Notes: generated by a model not told the origin, from the sequence alone. 64,000 nucleotides of DNA from Fimbriimonadaceae bacterium (GCA_019187105.1 JABAQM010000001.1:930001-994000); one strand, 5' to 3'; shown: positions 9,333 through 18,958, counted from the stretch's first letter. A program made the numbers and translations.

Positions 9333-12300
9333 GTGCTTTCGGCCATTGCTTTGTTTCTCGTCACCCCTTCTCAGCAAGCTGCACCTGCCTTCCTGCGCCA
9401 TCCCGATATTCACGGCAATCAAGTGGCATTCGCATGCGAAGGCGACATTTGGCTCGGCGACCGTACAACCGGAAAGGCGAGCCGCCTAACATCCTCGCCG
9501 CTGCAGGAGCAGTACCCGCGCTTCTCCCCGGACGGGAAGTGGATTGCCTTCTCGGGCTTTTATCATGGCCTTGAGGAGGTCTATGTCATTCCCGTAACCG
9601 GGGGCACCCCTCGCCGAATCACATACTCCAACGACTATGCGTGGCTGCTCGATTGGACGCCGGATGGCCGCTCCGTCATCTACCGCAGCCGAACGTTTCC
9701 TCGCTCCTTTGCCATCTCGATCAAGGCCCTGGATGGCGGCATGCCCGAGCGATGGCCACTGGAGTTCGCAGCGTGGGCTTCGCCGGCACCGGATGGCAAG
9801 CGGATGGTGTTCACCCGGATCAACCGCGCCGATGAAGCATGGTTCCGATACGAAGGGGGGCGGTCAAACGCGGTCTGGGTCGGCGATGGAGCGACCTTCA
9901 CCAAAATCGTCGAGAGCCGGTTCACCAACGAGTACCCGACCTGGGTCGGTGACCGAATCGCTTTCGTGCGCGATGAAGGCAACGGCACCTTCAGCCTGAT
10001 GTCCTGCCAACCCGACGGGAAGGGACTGAAGCGGTGGGCCGGACCCTATCCATTCGAGATCCGGCGGCCGCAGGCTGATGGAATGACCGTCGTCTATGAA
10101 AAGGGCACGACCCTCGAAGCCTACGACCCGACCACCGGCAAAGCCGAGGCCATTCACTTCGATCTCCTCTCTGACCAGCCGCATACCGTCGCCTTCGCCG
10201 TAAAGGCAGAGGACTTCGTCGACACCGGCAGCCTCGGTCCGACCGGCAAGCGCGTCATCATCGGCGCACGGGGCCAGCTGATTAGCGTGCCCGCAAAGGA
10301 CGGGGATGCCAGGCTGCTGTTCAAAAAGGATGGCGCTCGATTGCGACACCCGTCCTTATCCCCGGATGGAAAGCAGCTGGCTTACCTCTCCGATGAAACC
10401 GGCGAGGTGCAGCTATACGTGGCGACATCGGAAGGCTTGAACCCCCGAGCACTCACAAACGACACCGGACGCCAGCTGTACGCGCCTACCTGGTCCCCGG
10501 ACGGAAAGTCGATCGCTGTCACCGATTCATCTCCATCGCTTCGACTGATCGACGTAGCGACAGGCGCCGCGACGTCCGTCGCGAAACAGCAGGGGTGGTA
10601 CTTCGGCCCTTACGAGTTCTCACCCGATTCGAAGTGGCTGGTGATGACCCAGAACGATCAGTTCCACGACTTCAATCGAATCGAGCTTTACGAGATTTCG
10701 ACCGGCAAACGCTTCGTCGTCAGCGATGGGCAATCCGACGACCCCGCCGCCGCGTTTGGAACCGACCAGCAGTATCTCGCCATGCTATCGCGACGCAATG
10801 TCGCCGTTCGCTGGGATGCGTTCCTGAACCAGATGGGTGCGGCGAACCCGGTCAAGGTCTACCTCGCCATGCTCCAGCCGGACGGCGCCAATCCTTTCCA
10901 GCTGACAAGTGACGAGGAGGGCGTGGAAAAGAAGCCGGAAAAGAAGGACGAGAACGCGAGCCAAAAGCCGATCGATCCGACCGGCATCCAAGACCGTTTC
11001 ATCGAGCTTCCGGTCCCGCCCGGTAACTACACCCAGATCGATATGGCCGGAGACCGGGTGATTCTGTATGGTGAGGGAACAATATCGTTTTACGACCTAA
11101 AGTCCAAAACCTTCGGGACCCTTGCGTCCGGCAATGGCTTCCAGCTCAGCGCGGACGGAAAGCGTATCGCCATCTGGGGAAATCCGATAAGGGTTCTCGA
11201 TGCAACCGTAACCGACGCGAAACCGCGCGATGGAGCAATCGACTTCGCCGGCCTGAAGCTCACGATCAATCCCCGCGACGAATGGAAGCAGATGTTTTGG
11301 GATGCCTGGAGGCTTCACCGGGACTACTTCTATGTCCGGAACATGCATGGTATCGACTGGAAGGCGATCGGCAACAAGTATGCCGCTTTCCTCCCCTCCA
11401 TCCGATCAAGGGACGAGCTGACAGAGCTCATCCGGTGGCTGCAGAGCGAGCTCGCGACGGGCCATATGTACCGAAACGAGGGAGACACCCGCGCGATTGT
11501 TCGACCAGAACTACCCAGTTTCCTGGGTGTCGACCTAACCCTTGATCCTTCGGGTTACTACCGCATCGCCAAGATCCTCCGCGGCGACGGTTATAAGGAA
11601 TCCGAACGATCTCCTCTGGCCGCTGCCGGGCTGAAGGCGAAGGAAGGTCACTACCTGATCGAAGTCGCCGGAATTCCTGCCCGGAAGGATATGAATTTCA
11701 TGGAGGGGCTAGTCGGCCGGGCCGGCAAAGTCGTCGCCCTGAAAATCAACGACAAGCCGTCCGCCGAAGGTGCCTGGACGATACACGTCAAGCCGATCGC
11801 CGATGAGAGAAGGCTCCGATATCTCGATTGGGTCGTGAAAAACCGGACCTACGTCACCAAGGCCAGCAGCGGCAAGATCGGATACATCCACTTGAGCGCC
11901 ATGAGCACCAACGACATGGCGGACTTCATCAAACAGTACTTCCAGCAACGCAGCAAGGACGCTCTGATCATCGACGTCCGTTTCAACGGCGGCGGAAACA
12001 TCAGCAACAACATCATTTCGGTTCTGAAACAGCGCCTCGTCGCGAACTTCAATCAGCGTGGGCGTCAGGTCCCATGGACCCGACAAAGCGATTACTTCCC
12101 CGGTCCCCTGGCGTGTTTGATGAACGAGTTCAGCGCCTCAAATGGCGAAGAATTTCCCCACCACTTTCGAGAGTTGAAGCTTGGACCACTGATTGGTCGC
12201 CGCACTTGGGGAGGCGAGGTCGGTTCAGATCCTGGTTGGCCCTTGGTCGACGGCGGGACCGTTAGTGTCCCTAACTACGGCGCCTTCACCGACAAGGACG

Positions 12301-12479
12301 GCTGGATCATCGAAGGTCCGGGCCTGTCGCCCGACATCGATGTGGAAAGCGACCCCAACGCCTGGGTGAAAGGTCGCGACCCGCAAATCGACAAGGCCAT
12401 CGAAGTCCTGCTTGCAGAACTGAAGCGAAACCCGGTCAAGCGCCCAACGAGCCCGCCCGATCCAATTCGGATCAGATAG
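9333..12479 (+). CDS. tricorn-type protease (S41 family, beta-propeller plus PDZ)
   Basis: A 1048-residue protein, close in size to archaeal tricorn (1071). Order: short hydrophobic N-terminus, TolB/PD40-type propeller repeats (FSPDGKW, WSPDGKSI, LSADGKRI) to about 620, a linker domain, a PDZ domain around 770-850 and the tail-specific protease core. Catalytic residues inferred by spacing to tricorn H746, S965 and E1023 are H711 (GHMY), S936 (FSASNGEE) and E994 (IIEGPGLSPD). Two accessory positions differ: Gly710 for tricorn S745 and Asn937 for D966. The N-terminus (SAIALFLVTPSQQAAP) may be a signal peptide, unlike cytosolic tricorn. The GTG start follows a -10 box by 6 nt. The end overlaps the next gene by 8 nt. 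Confidence 0.9.
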   Translation: MLSAIALFLVTPSQQAAPAFLRHPDIHGNQVAFACEGDIWLGDRTTGKASRLTSSPLQEQYPRFSPDGKWIAFSGFYHGLEEVYVIPVTGGTPRRITYSNDYAWLLDWTPDGRSVIYRSRTFPRSFAISIKALDGGMPERWPLEFAAWASPAPDGKRMVFTRINRADEAWFRYEGGRSNAVWVGDGATFTKIVESRFTNEYPTWVGDRIAFVRDEGNGTFSLMSCQPDGKGLKRWAGPYPFEIRRPQADGMTVVYEKGTTLEAYDPTTGKAEAIHFDLLSDQPHTVAFAVKAEDFVDTGSLGPTGKRVIIGARGQLISVPAKDGDARLLFKKDGARLRHPSLSPDGKQLAYLSDETGEVQLYVATSEGLNPRALTNDTGRQLYAPTWSPDGKSIAVTDSSPSLRLIDVATGAATSVAKQQGWYFGPYEFSPDSKWLVMTQNDQFHDFNRIELYEISTGKRFVVSDGQSDDPAAAFGTDQQYLAMLSRRNVAVRWDAFLNQMGAANPVKVYLAMLQPDGANPFQLTSDEEGVEKKPEKKDENASQKPIDPTGIQDRFIELPVPPGNYTQIDMAGDRVILYGEGTISFYDLKSKTFGTLASGNGFQLSADGKRIAIWGNPIRVLDATVTDAKPRDGAIDFAGLKLTINPRDEWKQMFWDAWRLHRDYFYVRNMHGIDWKAIGNKYAAFLPSIRSRDELTELIRWLQSELATGHMYRNEGDTRAIVRPELPSFLGVDLTLDPSGYYRIAKILRGDGYKESERSPLAAAGLKAKEGHYLIEVAGIPARKDMNFMEGLVGRAGKVVALKINDKPSAEGAWTIHVKPIADERRLRYLDWVVKNRTYVTKASSGKIGYIHLSAMSTNDMADFIKQYFQQRSKDALIIDVRFNGGGNISNNIISVLKQRLVANFNQRGRQVPWTRQSDYFPGPLACLMNEFSASNGEEFPHHFRELKLGPLIGRRTWGGEVGSDPGWPLVDGGTVSVPNYGAFTDKDGWIIEGPGLSPDIDVESDPNAWVKGRDPQIDKAIEVLLAELKRNPVKRPTSPPDPIRIR

Positions 12480-13482
12480 CTCGGGCCGGGGCCACCGGCT
12501 TGCCCGTCTTGGCGCTCTCCACCGCCGCCAGTGCGATGCTGAGCGCCATCCAGCCGTCAAGCCCGGTTACCGGCGGCTCGGTATCACCTTCGATCGCCCG
12601 AATAAAGTCGGAAAGCTCGCCGAAGTACGGGTCGTCGCCTGGGAGCAAGGGTGCCTCGGTCGTACCACCGCCGGCAACCTGACTTCTAAGCGTCGGCACC
12701 TTGCTCGAGTCGAATTCGATCATGCCATTGCTTCCGCAGACCTCATAGGCGGTTCGGAACGGCCCCGCATCCATCCAGGAGCCTTCCACATGGGCGATCG
12801 CCCCGTTGTCGAAGGTCAGGGTCGTAAGCGAATAGTCGCCCAGTGGCGGATCGGTTACCGAATCGTCGTGGAGGTCGCCCGGCACCCCCGCCAGAACGGA
12901 CCTGGCGTACAGGGACTTCACCTCGCCAAGCGTCCATCGGAGCCAGTCAAAGTCGTGGATCACGAGGTCGAGAAGGACGCCACCCGACCGGTCGAAGTCG
13001 AAGAACCAGCGTGCCGTTTCCCGGCTGGGTCCGGCGCCGCCGCGACGGGTTCTCGCTGCACCGGGAGTTCCGACAGCTCCCTGCTTAACCAAATCGTGAC
13101 CGGTTCGGAACTCAGGGAAGTAGCGGACGACCTGCCCCACCATCAGCTTGAGTCGTGCCTTGCTTGCGGCTTCCAGAATCGCGGTCCCTTCTGCGAGTGT
13201 CTTCGCCAACGGCTTCTCCAGGAAGACATGCTTGCCCTTGCCAATGGCTCGAAGTGCCGCCTCGGCATGAAGGTCGGTGGGCAGGCACACATCAATGGCA
13301 TCGCTAGCCTGCAGCAGCGCCTCCTCCGTTGCCACAGTGTCGATATCCAGACCCTTGGCTACCGCCTGAGCTTTCTCCTTGTCGATATCGAAGAGCCGCA
13401 CCTCGACCCCTGGCATCCGCTTATACTGGCTGGCGTGGCGTGAACCCATTCCGCCCGCACCTAGGACTCCAACCCGAATCAT
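12472..13482 (-). CDS. Gfo/Idh/MocA family oxidoreductase
   Basis: A 336-residue NAD(P)-dependent oxidoreductase. The Rossmann fingerprint GVLGAGGMGSRHA is at residues 4-16, the family motif EKPLAKTLAEG about residue 95, and the C-terminal domain has the usual FDFDRSGGVLLDLVIHDFDW region with catalytic His. The start at 13482 is chosen because the Rossmann strand begins there; the upstream extension is antisense to the TauE gene. TAAAAC lies 7 nt before the ATG and there is no Shine-Dalgarno. Substrates in this family are sugars or inositols; the specific one cannot be assigned. A second member is at 28013-29041. Confidence 0.9.
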   Translation of the reverse strand: MIRVGVLGAGGMGSRHASQYKRMPGVEVRLFDIDKEKAQAVAKGLDIDTVATEEALLQASDAIDVCLPTDLHAEAALRAIGKGKHVFLEKPLAKTLAEGTAILEAASKARLKLMVGQVVRYFPEFRTGHDLVKQGAVGTPGAARTRRGGAGPSRETARWFFDFDRSGGVLLDLVIHDFDWLRWTLGEVKSLYARSVLAGVPGDLHDDSVTDPPLGDYSLTTLTFDNGAIAHVEGSWMDAGPFRTAYEVCGSNGMIEFDSSKVPTLRSQVAGGGTTEAPLLPGDDPYFGELSDFIRAIEGDTEPPVTGLDGWMALSIALAAVESAKTGKPVAPARAI

Positions 13483-13516
13483 GCATTGGGTTTTACCCAT
13501 CCGCCAAACTGGGCGT

Positions 13517-13876
13517 ATGGTGGTAGCGATTTGTCTGGGGATCGGCCTCTTGGCCGGCGTCTGCGGCGGGCTGTTTGGAATCGGCGGTGGCCTGGTGATC
13601 GTCCCGGCCGCTATCCTCGCTCTCGGCTTTACCCAGCACAAGGCACAAGGAACCTCGCTCGCCCTGCTGATGATGCCGGTCGGAATCTTCGGCGTCGCCA
13701 ACTATTGGCGAGAGGGCCAAGTCGACATCGTCAAGGCGATTTGGATTGGCCTCGGATTCCTGGGCGGATCCTATTTGGGCTCGCGGCTTGCGCTCAATCT
13801 CGATCCACTGACCATGCGTCGCGTATTCGCCGCCTTTCTGATCATCGTCGCCGTCTATCTCCTTACCAAGAAGTGA
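13517..13876 (+). CDS. half-length TauE/SafE (TSUP) family membrane protein
   Basis: A 119-residue protein with four predicted membrane segments. It contains one complete TSUP repeat: the entry signature GLLAGVCGGLFGIGGGLVI and the closing GGSYLGSRLALNLDP-RRVFAAFLII. Typical TauE/SafE carriers have two repeats (about 250 residues), so this would have to act as a dimer. TSUP proteins export sulfite, sulfonates or related anions; substrate unknown. CAAACT lies 6 nt before the ATG and no Shine-Dalgarno is visible. Its TGA stop overlaps the GTG of the large regulator gene, so the two are translationally coupled. Confidence 0.8.
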   Translation: MVVAICLGIGLLAGVCGGLFGIGGGLVIVPAAILALGFTQHKAQGTSLALLMMPVGIFGVANYWREGQVDIVKAIWIGLGFLGGSYLGSRLALNLDPLTMRRVFAAFLIIVAVYLLTKK

Positions 13877-16800
13877 TCGAACCGACTGTCCATATCGGTC
13901 TCCTTGGAAAGGTTCAGCTTCGGATTGGCGAGCACCGCTTTAGCCGATTTCGGACGTCGAAAACAGCCTGCCTCCTGGCGTACCTTGCGATGCATGCCGG
14001 AGAGCCCTGCCCGCGTGATACGCTGATCGACCTTTTGTGGCCGGAGTCTGAACCTAACCTCTCTCGAAACAACCTGAGCCAGAGTCTGAGTGCCTTGCGA
14101 GCACAGTTCCTTTCGGCACTGGGTTCGGAAGAGTTACCGCTGTTCGCAGATCGCTTCGCCATTACGCTGAAAGTGCCTGCCGAGTCTGTGGATGCCCTCA
14201 AGGTCCAATCCTATGCTGAAGTCGCAGATCGGGCGAAGGTACGGGGCGACAGTGCCCAGGTCCGGGATCGCTCGCGTCAAGCGGCGGAGGCGTACACGGG
14301 CGCGTTCATGCCCGGATATTACGAGTCTTGGTGCGAGTCCATGGCACGAGACCTACAACTCGTCGCTTATCGCGCCGCGCTACAATGGTCCTCGTTCGAT
14401 GAGGGTTCAAACCGGGTTGAGGCCCTGCGTCGAGCCATTCGGATCGACCCGCTCGACGACGAAGCGTATCTGCTTGCCATATCCCAGCTGAAGTCGCTCG
14501 GCGATCTCGCTGGCGCGGAACGGATCGCGGCAGAAATGAAGCGGGCCTTTGAGGCAATCGGAATGGATGTTCCGACCGAGGTCGCCGCCCTTACCACTCG
14601 CGCGCTACCCGGAACTCCTCACGGACCACTCTCCGAGCTGCGCCCGATTCCGGAAATCGTCGCGTTGGTAGCCCTCTCCGTACCGGTGTCCCTCGAACCG
14701 ATTGAAAGCTGGCCAGTGGAACTGGCCGCCGGTCAGCACGGATGGGCGTTCGGCTCGCCCACATCGGCAATAAAGTGGGTAGCCGGGAACCTGGTCCAGT
14801 CGGGAACCAAAGCCGTTGTGACCATGGGAGAATCGGCCCGTTTAGCCGACCTCGACCAAGAAATCCAGTCCATCTGGGATTGGGTGCAGCCCGGCTTCGT
14901 GGTTGCCTCGGGAGCGGCAGCGATGCTCACCCCGCCGCCCGAAGGCTGCCGTTGGAAGGAGTTAGGCAGCAGTCTCTCGGCTTGGCGTGTGCTGGAAACA
15001 GCCGACGCCCCTATGCCCGCTGAACTCGCGGTTAACCCTCCCACGGGCGACGTCGAGGGCCTTGTACGGCCCATTTCACACTTCATAGGCAGGCAGGCGG
15101 TGATGGCGGCGGCTGAAGCGTGGCTAAGCGGTGACGGCCGGGTGCTTGTCGTCACCGGGCCCGGCGGGGTGGGCAAGACTCGCTTTACCCAGGAGCTGGC
15201 GCTTCGAAACTCGCGGACCACCGCCGTCCGCTGGATCTTCGTCGAGCTCGCGCCGGTCGCCACGTCAGAGTCGGCGATGCAGTCTCTGGCCGAAGCCTGG
15301 GTAAGCGACCAGAAGGTAAACGCTTCCGACCCGAAGGCGGTCGCGATGGCCGCAGACGGGCGTCCCACGATAGCAGTTCTCGATAATCTCGAGCACCTTC
15401 TCGCCGACAGCTCTCTCACCCAGTGGCTCCATCGGCTTCTGTCACTCGCACCAACCCTGAGGATCGTAGCCTCAAGCCGACGCCGTACGGGGATGCAATC
15501 CGAGGTCGAGCTTTCGCTGGAGCCCCTTGCCACCCCTTCGCTCGCAGATAGCCCGGGACAGCTCCGCCATGCGGAATCGATGCGGCTGCTTCTCGACCGC
15601 CTTTCGGGGAGCCTGCCGGACACCGCCATCGACGATACGAATCTCCTCGAGCTCGCTCAGATATGTCGGCGCCTGGAAGGATTGCCGCTCGCGATTGAAC
15701 TTGCCGCTGCCCGCCTCGCCGTGCTGTCGCCCCGAAAGCTCATCGAGCGCCTGGCTCGGCGCCTCGATGTCGACGGCAAGCAAAAGTCGCTGGAGTCCAC
15801 GGTGTCGTGGAGTTTGGACTTGGTGCCGGCCGATACCCGCGCGCTGTTCTGCGAGCTGTCGGTATTCCGTGGCGGATTCGACCTGGAGGCGGTCGAAACG
15901 ATCATGGGCAATCCCGACGCCGTCGACCACCTCGCCGAGTTGCGCGAAGTCTCGCTGCTTAGGTCCTCGGTGCAAGCCGGCAAGCACCGCTTTCAGATTC
16001 TGGAGGTGGTTCGCGAGTTCGGGGAGGCAGCCTTACCCGCGGAACGCCAGATCGAGCTGCGTGAGCGACATGCCGAGTTCTTTGCCAATCTCGCGTCTCG
16101 GGGCGACGCTCGTTTTGCGACAAGGGATCAGAGCCGATGGCTGACTTGGCTGGAACAGGACCACGATAACCTTCGGGTCGCCCTGGATTACTGGTGTGCC
16201 ACCGAAAACTGGGAGCGAGCGCTGAGGATGGGGGCCGAGCTGTGGCGCTTCTGGCATGTCCGAGCCCACCTATCCGAAGGTCGGTCTCGCCTCAATTCCA
16301 TCCTCCAGCGAGAAGAGACCCGGGCGTATCCGCGATGGAGGTCCCGCGCTTTGAACGGGCTCGGGCGACTAACCTACTTGCAGGGTGACTACAATGAAAG
16401 CCGCGAAATACATCAGGAGGCGCTCGTCCTAAGTCGGGAAGTGGAAGACCGGGACGCCGAAGCCCTGGCGCTGCAATCGATCGGTGCGATCGGATACGAG
16501 CTGGGAGACTATACAACCGCCCTTGGCAAGTACGAAGAGAGCCTCGCCATCAGACGTGAGCTGGGCGACCAGATCGGCATTGGCAACTCCCTTAACTGGC
16601 TCGGCATCGTCCTGACCGACCAGGGTCGATTCGATGAGGCGGAGGCCGCCCTGCAAGAGAGCTTGGCGATTCGTCGGGAGATTGGCGACATGGGGGGAGT
16701 CGCTCGGGCCCTCACATCCATGGGGATCATCGCTCGACAGACCCTACGCCCCGACGACGCCCGCCGTGCCTACCAAGAGGCTCTGGCCCTCCAGCGCGAA

Positions 16801-17310
16801 ATCGGCGACCAACGGGCGGTAGCCGGCCTCCTCAGCAACTTGTCGCTGATCGCGATGGCTGAAGGCGACCTAACCGAGGCCGAAGACCTCTTGCAAGAGG
16901 GTCTTGGAATTCAGCGATCGGTGGGTGACAAATGGGGAATCGCGACCCTGAACGCGAACCTTGCAACCGTTGAGCGAAAGAGGGGCAACCTTGTGGCGGC
17001 GGCAACCCACCTCAAGGAGAGCCTGCAGCTCCGACTGGAGATCGACAACCGTTGGGGCGTGGCCTTCTGCCTTGAAGGCGCGGCCAGCCTTGCATTATCA
17101 CGTGGCGACCCCGAAAGCTGCCTCAAGCTCCACCTTGCTGCCGCCGAGCTTCGCAAGACCATCGGTTCTCCCCTTCCCGAAAGTGAACGGACGGCAGTCG
17201 AAGCAGAAGTCGAAGCGGCAAGGAAAATCGCTCCCAGCGTCAAGCCGCTCTCCTTGGAGGACGCGGTGGACCATGCCTTCAGCGTGTTGGATCAAGCACT
17301 GGCAAGCTGA
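13873..17310 (+). CDS. SARP/AfsR-like regulator: winged helix, BTAD, NB-ARC-type ATPase, TPR
   Basis: A 1145-residue signalling ATPase. Residues 1-95 are an OmpR/SARP-type winged helix (IGLLGKVQLRIG, LIDLLWPE), 100-250 a bacterial transcriptional activation domain, then a linker of about 130 residues. The P-loop GPGGVGKT is at 429-436 and the Walker B-like IAVLDNLEHLL near 497-507, followed by the helical arm with GLPLAIELAAARL. From about 776 to 1120 there are tetratricopeptide repeats with about 40-residue spacing (SLAIRRELGD and variants). Start is the GTG at 13873, which overlaps the TauE stop as GTGA. In this STAND class, TPRs sense a ligand and nucleotide exchange frees the DNA-binding end. 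It overlaps convergent ispH by 19 nt. Confidence 0.88.
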   Translation: MIEPTVHIGLLGKVQLRIGEHRFSRFRTSKTACLLAYLAMHAGEPCPRDTLIDLLWPESEPNLSRNNLSQSLSALRAQFLSALGSEELPLFADRFAITLKVPAESVDALKVQSYAEVADRAKVRGDSAQVRDRSRQAAEAYTGAFMPGYYESWCESMARDLQLVAYRAALQWSSFDEGSNRVEALRRAIRIDPLDDEAYLLAISQLKSLGDLAGAERIAAEMKRAFEAIGMDVPTEVAALTTRALPGTPHGPLSELRPIPEIVALVALSVPVSLEPIESWPVELAAGQHGWAFGSPTSAIKWVAGNLVQSGTKAVVTMGESARLADLDQEIQSIWDWVQPGFVVASGAAAMLTPPPEGCRWKELGSSLSAWRVLETADAPMPAELAVNPPTGDVEGLVRPISHFIGRQAVMAAAEAWLSGDGRVLVVTGPGGVGKTRFTQELALRNSRTTAVRWIFVELAPVATSESAMQSLAEAWVSDQKVNASDPKAVAMAADGRPTIAVLDNLEHLLADSSLTQWLHRLLSLAPTLRIVASSRRRTGMQSEVELSLEPLATPSLADSPGQLRHAESMRLLLDRLSGSLPDTAIDDTNLLELAQICRRLEGLPLAIELAAARLAVLSPRKLIERLARRLDVDGKQKSLESTVSWSLDLVPADTRALFCELSVFRGGFDLEAVETIMGNPDAVDHLAELREVSLLRSSVQAGKHRFQILEVVREFGEAALPAERQIELRERHAEFFANLASRGDARFATRDQSRWLTWLEQDHDNLRVALDYWCATENWERALRMGAELWRFWHVRAHLSEGRSRLNSILQREETRAYPRWRSRALNGLGRLTYLQGDYNESREIHQEALVLSREVEDRDAEALALQSIGAIGYELGDYTTALGKYEESLAIRRELGDQIGIGNSLNWLGIVLTDQGRFDEAEAALQESLAIRREIGDMGGVARALTSMGIIARQTLRPDDARRAYQEALALQREIGDQRAVAGLLSNLSLIAMAEGDLTEAEDLLQEGLGIQRSVGDKWGIATLNANLATVERKRGNLVAAATHLKESLQLRLEIDNRWGVAFCLEGAASLALSRGDPESCLKLHLAAAELRKTIGSPLPESERTAVEAEVEAARKIAPSVKPLSLEDAVDHAFSVLDQALAS

Positions 17311-18233
17311 ATCAGGTCGCGAGGTGGCATGAAGTGCACCTCTTCGCGAATCGCTTCGACGACTTCGATGGGAACCCCGGGCTTGTCTTTGATTAACTCA
17401 CCAAGAACGTCCTGGACCAGTTGTTCGGGAGTCGAAGCACCACTGGTCACCCCGACGACGCGATAGTTCGTCTTCCATTCAGGGCGGATCTCAGCGGGAG
17501 AGAGAATCAGGTGGCTCTCAACCCCCAGGGACTCGGCGACTTCCCGGAGACGATTGCTGTTGGAGGACATCCGCGAGCCGATCACGAGCACGAGGTTGCA
17601 TTTCGCGGCAAGCTCTCGCACGGCTGATTGGCGATTTGTCGTCGCGTAGCAAATGTCTTCTTTCTTGGGCATCTCAAGGTGTGGAAACCTTCGTCTCAGG
17701 ACAGCCAGCGTCCGCTGAACCTCATCGACCGACAGCGTCGTTTGGGTGAGGACGGCGAGCTTCTCATGGTGCGGAAGCTGTAGGTTCTCGGCGTCTTCTG
17801 GCGTTTCCACCAGTACCATCCGGTCGGGGGCTTCGCCCATTGTCCCAACCGCCTCGACGTGCCCGGCGTGACCAATGTAGATGAAGAAGTAGCCCTTGGC
17901 GGCATAGCGCTTGGCTTCGTTATGCACCTTCGTCACCAAAGGACACGTGGCATCGATAACCCTAAGGTTGCGAGCCGCTGCCTCTTCCCTAACCGCCGGC
18001 GAGACGCCGTGAGCGCTGAATACGATGGTGGAGCCCACCGGGACATCCGCCAGGTCCTCGACGAATTGAACACCACGAGCCTCGAAACTCTTGACGACCC
18101 ACTCATTGTGGACAATCGCGTGGCGCACGAACAAGGGCGTGCCGTGAGCTTTGAGGGCAAGGTCGACGACTTCGATGGCGAAGGCGACGCCGGCACAAAA
18201 GCCTCTGGGTGCGGCAAGGAGGATCTGTTCCAC
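17292..18233 (-). CDS. ispH: 4-hydroxy-3-methylbut-2-enyl diphosphate reductase
   Basis: A 313-residue IspH/LytB, the last enzyme of the MEP isoprenoid pathway, which reduces HMBPP to IPP and DMAPP. The three cluster-binding cysteines are present: Cys13 (RGFCAGV), the Cys of DATCPLV near 97 and the Cys of ICYATTNRQ near 193. The active-site HNEWVV and SSNSNRL segments are also intact. Start is GTG at 18233, 6 nt behind a TAGAAT box with no Shine-Dalgarno, so leaderless. A prenyl diphosphate synthase that would use its product is at 39864-40727. Confidence 0.97.
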   Translation of the reverse strand: MEQILLAAPRGFCAGVAFAIEVVDLALKAHGTPLFVRHAIVHNEWVVKSFEARGVQFVEDLADVPVGSTIVFSAHGVSPAVREEAAARNLRVIDATCPLVTKVHNEAKRYAAKGYFFIYIGHAGHVEAVGTMGEAPDRMVLVETPEDAENLQLPHHEKLAVLTQTTLSVDEVQRTLAVLRRRFPHLEMPKKEDICYATTNRQSAVRELAAKCNLVLVIGSRMSSNSNRLREVAESLGVESHLILSPAEIRPEWKTNYRVVGVTSGASTPEQLVQDVLGELIKDKPGVPIEVVEAIREEVHFMPPRDLIQLASA

Positions 18234-18239
18234 CTATAG

Positions 18240-18245
18240 ATTCTA
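18240..18245 (-). promoter_or_regulatory. -10 box of ispH (leaderless)
   Basis: TAGAAT on the minus strand, 6 nt before the GTG start; predicts initiation at the start codon. Confidence 0.65.
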
Positions 18246-18249
18246 CGCA

Positions 18250-18287
18250 AAAACAAAAAAGCCAGACCCTTTGGCGGGGGTCTGGCT
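18250..18287 (-). terminator. rho-independent terminator of the first PEP-CTERM gene
   Basis: Stem AGCCAGACCC / GGGTCTGGCT with a GC-rich loop, followed on the minus strand by TTTTTTGTTTTT. Confidence 0.92.
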
Positions 18288-18307
18288 AATAATTGTTGCT
18301 CTAGGTC

Positions 18308-18958
18308 TTACTTGCGGCGTCGTCGAGCTAGGGCAGCAAGGCCAAGGCCGACGGCTGCAATCGAAGCGGGCTCAGGCACAGCCTCGAAGCTGGCGAGAGC
18401 ATAGTCGCCCGATGCGTCGTTGATGAATTCGAATACGAGCTGATCGACATCATTCACGTCGCCGGTACCGACGAAGTTGGCAAGCGGCACGAGCACCTGG
18501 AAGGTGTTCAGCTGGTTGCCAGCGACGTTTACGTTGGCGACCGATGTGCCCGAACCATTCGTGATGATATAGATGTTCATCGACAGGTCAAGGTCGTTGA
18601 AGTCGAAGTTGACCGCGATGTCGGTGGCCTGAGAGGCCAAATTCCAGTTGAGATCGGCAGTGTTGCCGGCCAGGTCGAAACCATAACCGGATTGAACCAG
18701 CGATCGGACGCGGTTACCGTTCGAGGAAATCGCGAACCCGTTCGAGATCGAGAAATCCAGGAACTGGTTCTGGGGGTTCGATAGAACCTCTACGTAGGTG
18801 CCGCGCACACCGCCAGGAACATTGGCGGCGGCTTCAAAATTGAGGTCCGAACCGCTCTGTAGGGAGACGGCGTAAGGTCCTTGTGTGAAATCGTCAATAA
18901 CAATGGCCTGCGACGCGGCCGAAACCAAGATGCCAGCGAGCAAAATCGTCTTTTTCAT
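18308..18958 (-). CDS. PEP-CTERM exported protein, paralogue 1 of 4
   Basis: A 216-residue exported protein. Signal peptide at 1-18 (KTILLAGILVSAASQAIV), a beta-rich body that begins VIDDFTQGPYAVSLQSG, and a PEP-CTERM tail: VPEPASI, a short hydrophobic stretch (AAVGLGLAALA) and terminal RRRRK. Such tails are cut by an exosortase, and the proteins go to the surface or to an exopolysaccharide layer. No exosortase is in the window. The body shares its start motif (DDF-G-SV-L-SG), the VPGG-RG block and the DVDQLVFEF-N block with the three proteins upstream. It has its own promoter (18997-19025) and terminator. Confidence 0.88.
   Translation of the reverse strand: MKKTILLAGILVSAASQAIVIDDFTQGPYAVSLQSGSDLNFEAAANVPGGVRGTYVEVLSNPQNQFLDFSISNGFAISSNGNRVRSLVQSGYGFDLAGNTADLNWNLASQATDIAVNFDFNDLDLSMNIYIITNGSGTSVANVNVAGNQLNTFQVLVPLANFVGTGDVNDVDQLVFEFINDASGDYALASFEAVPEPASIAAVGLGLAALARRRRK

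Noticed and set aside
14733-15629. Minus-strand open frame of 298 codons
   Set aside because: Antisense to the NB-ARC-type domain of the regulator, which has an intact P-loop in the other strand; Ser/Arg-rich shadow.
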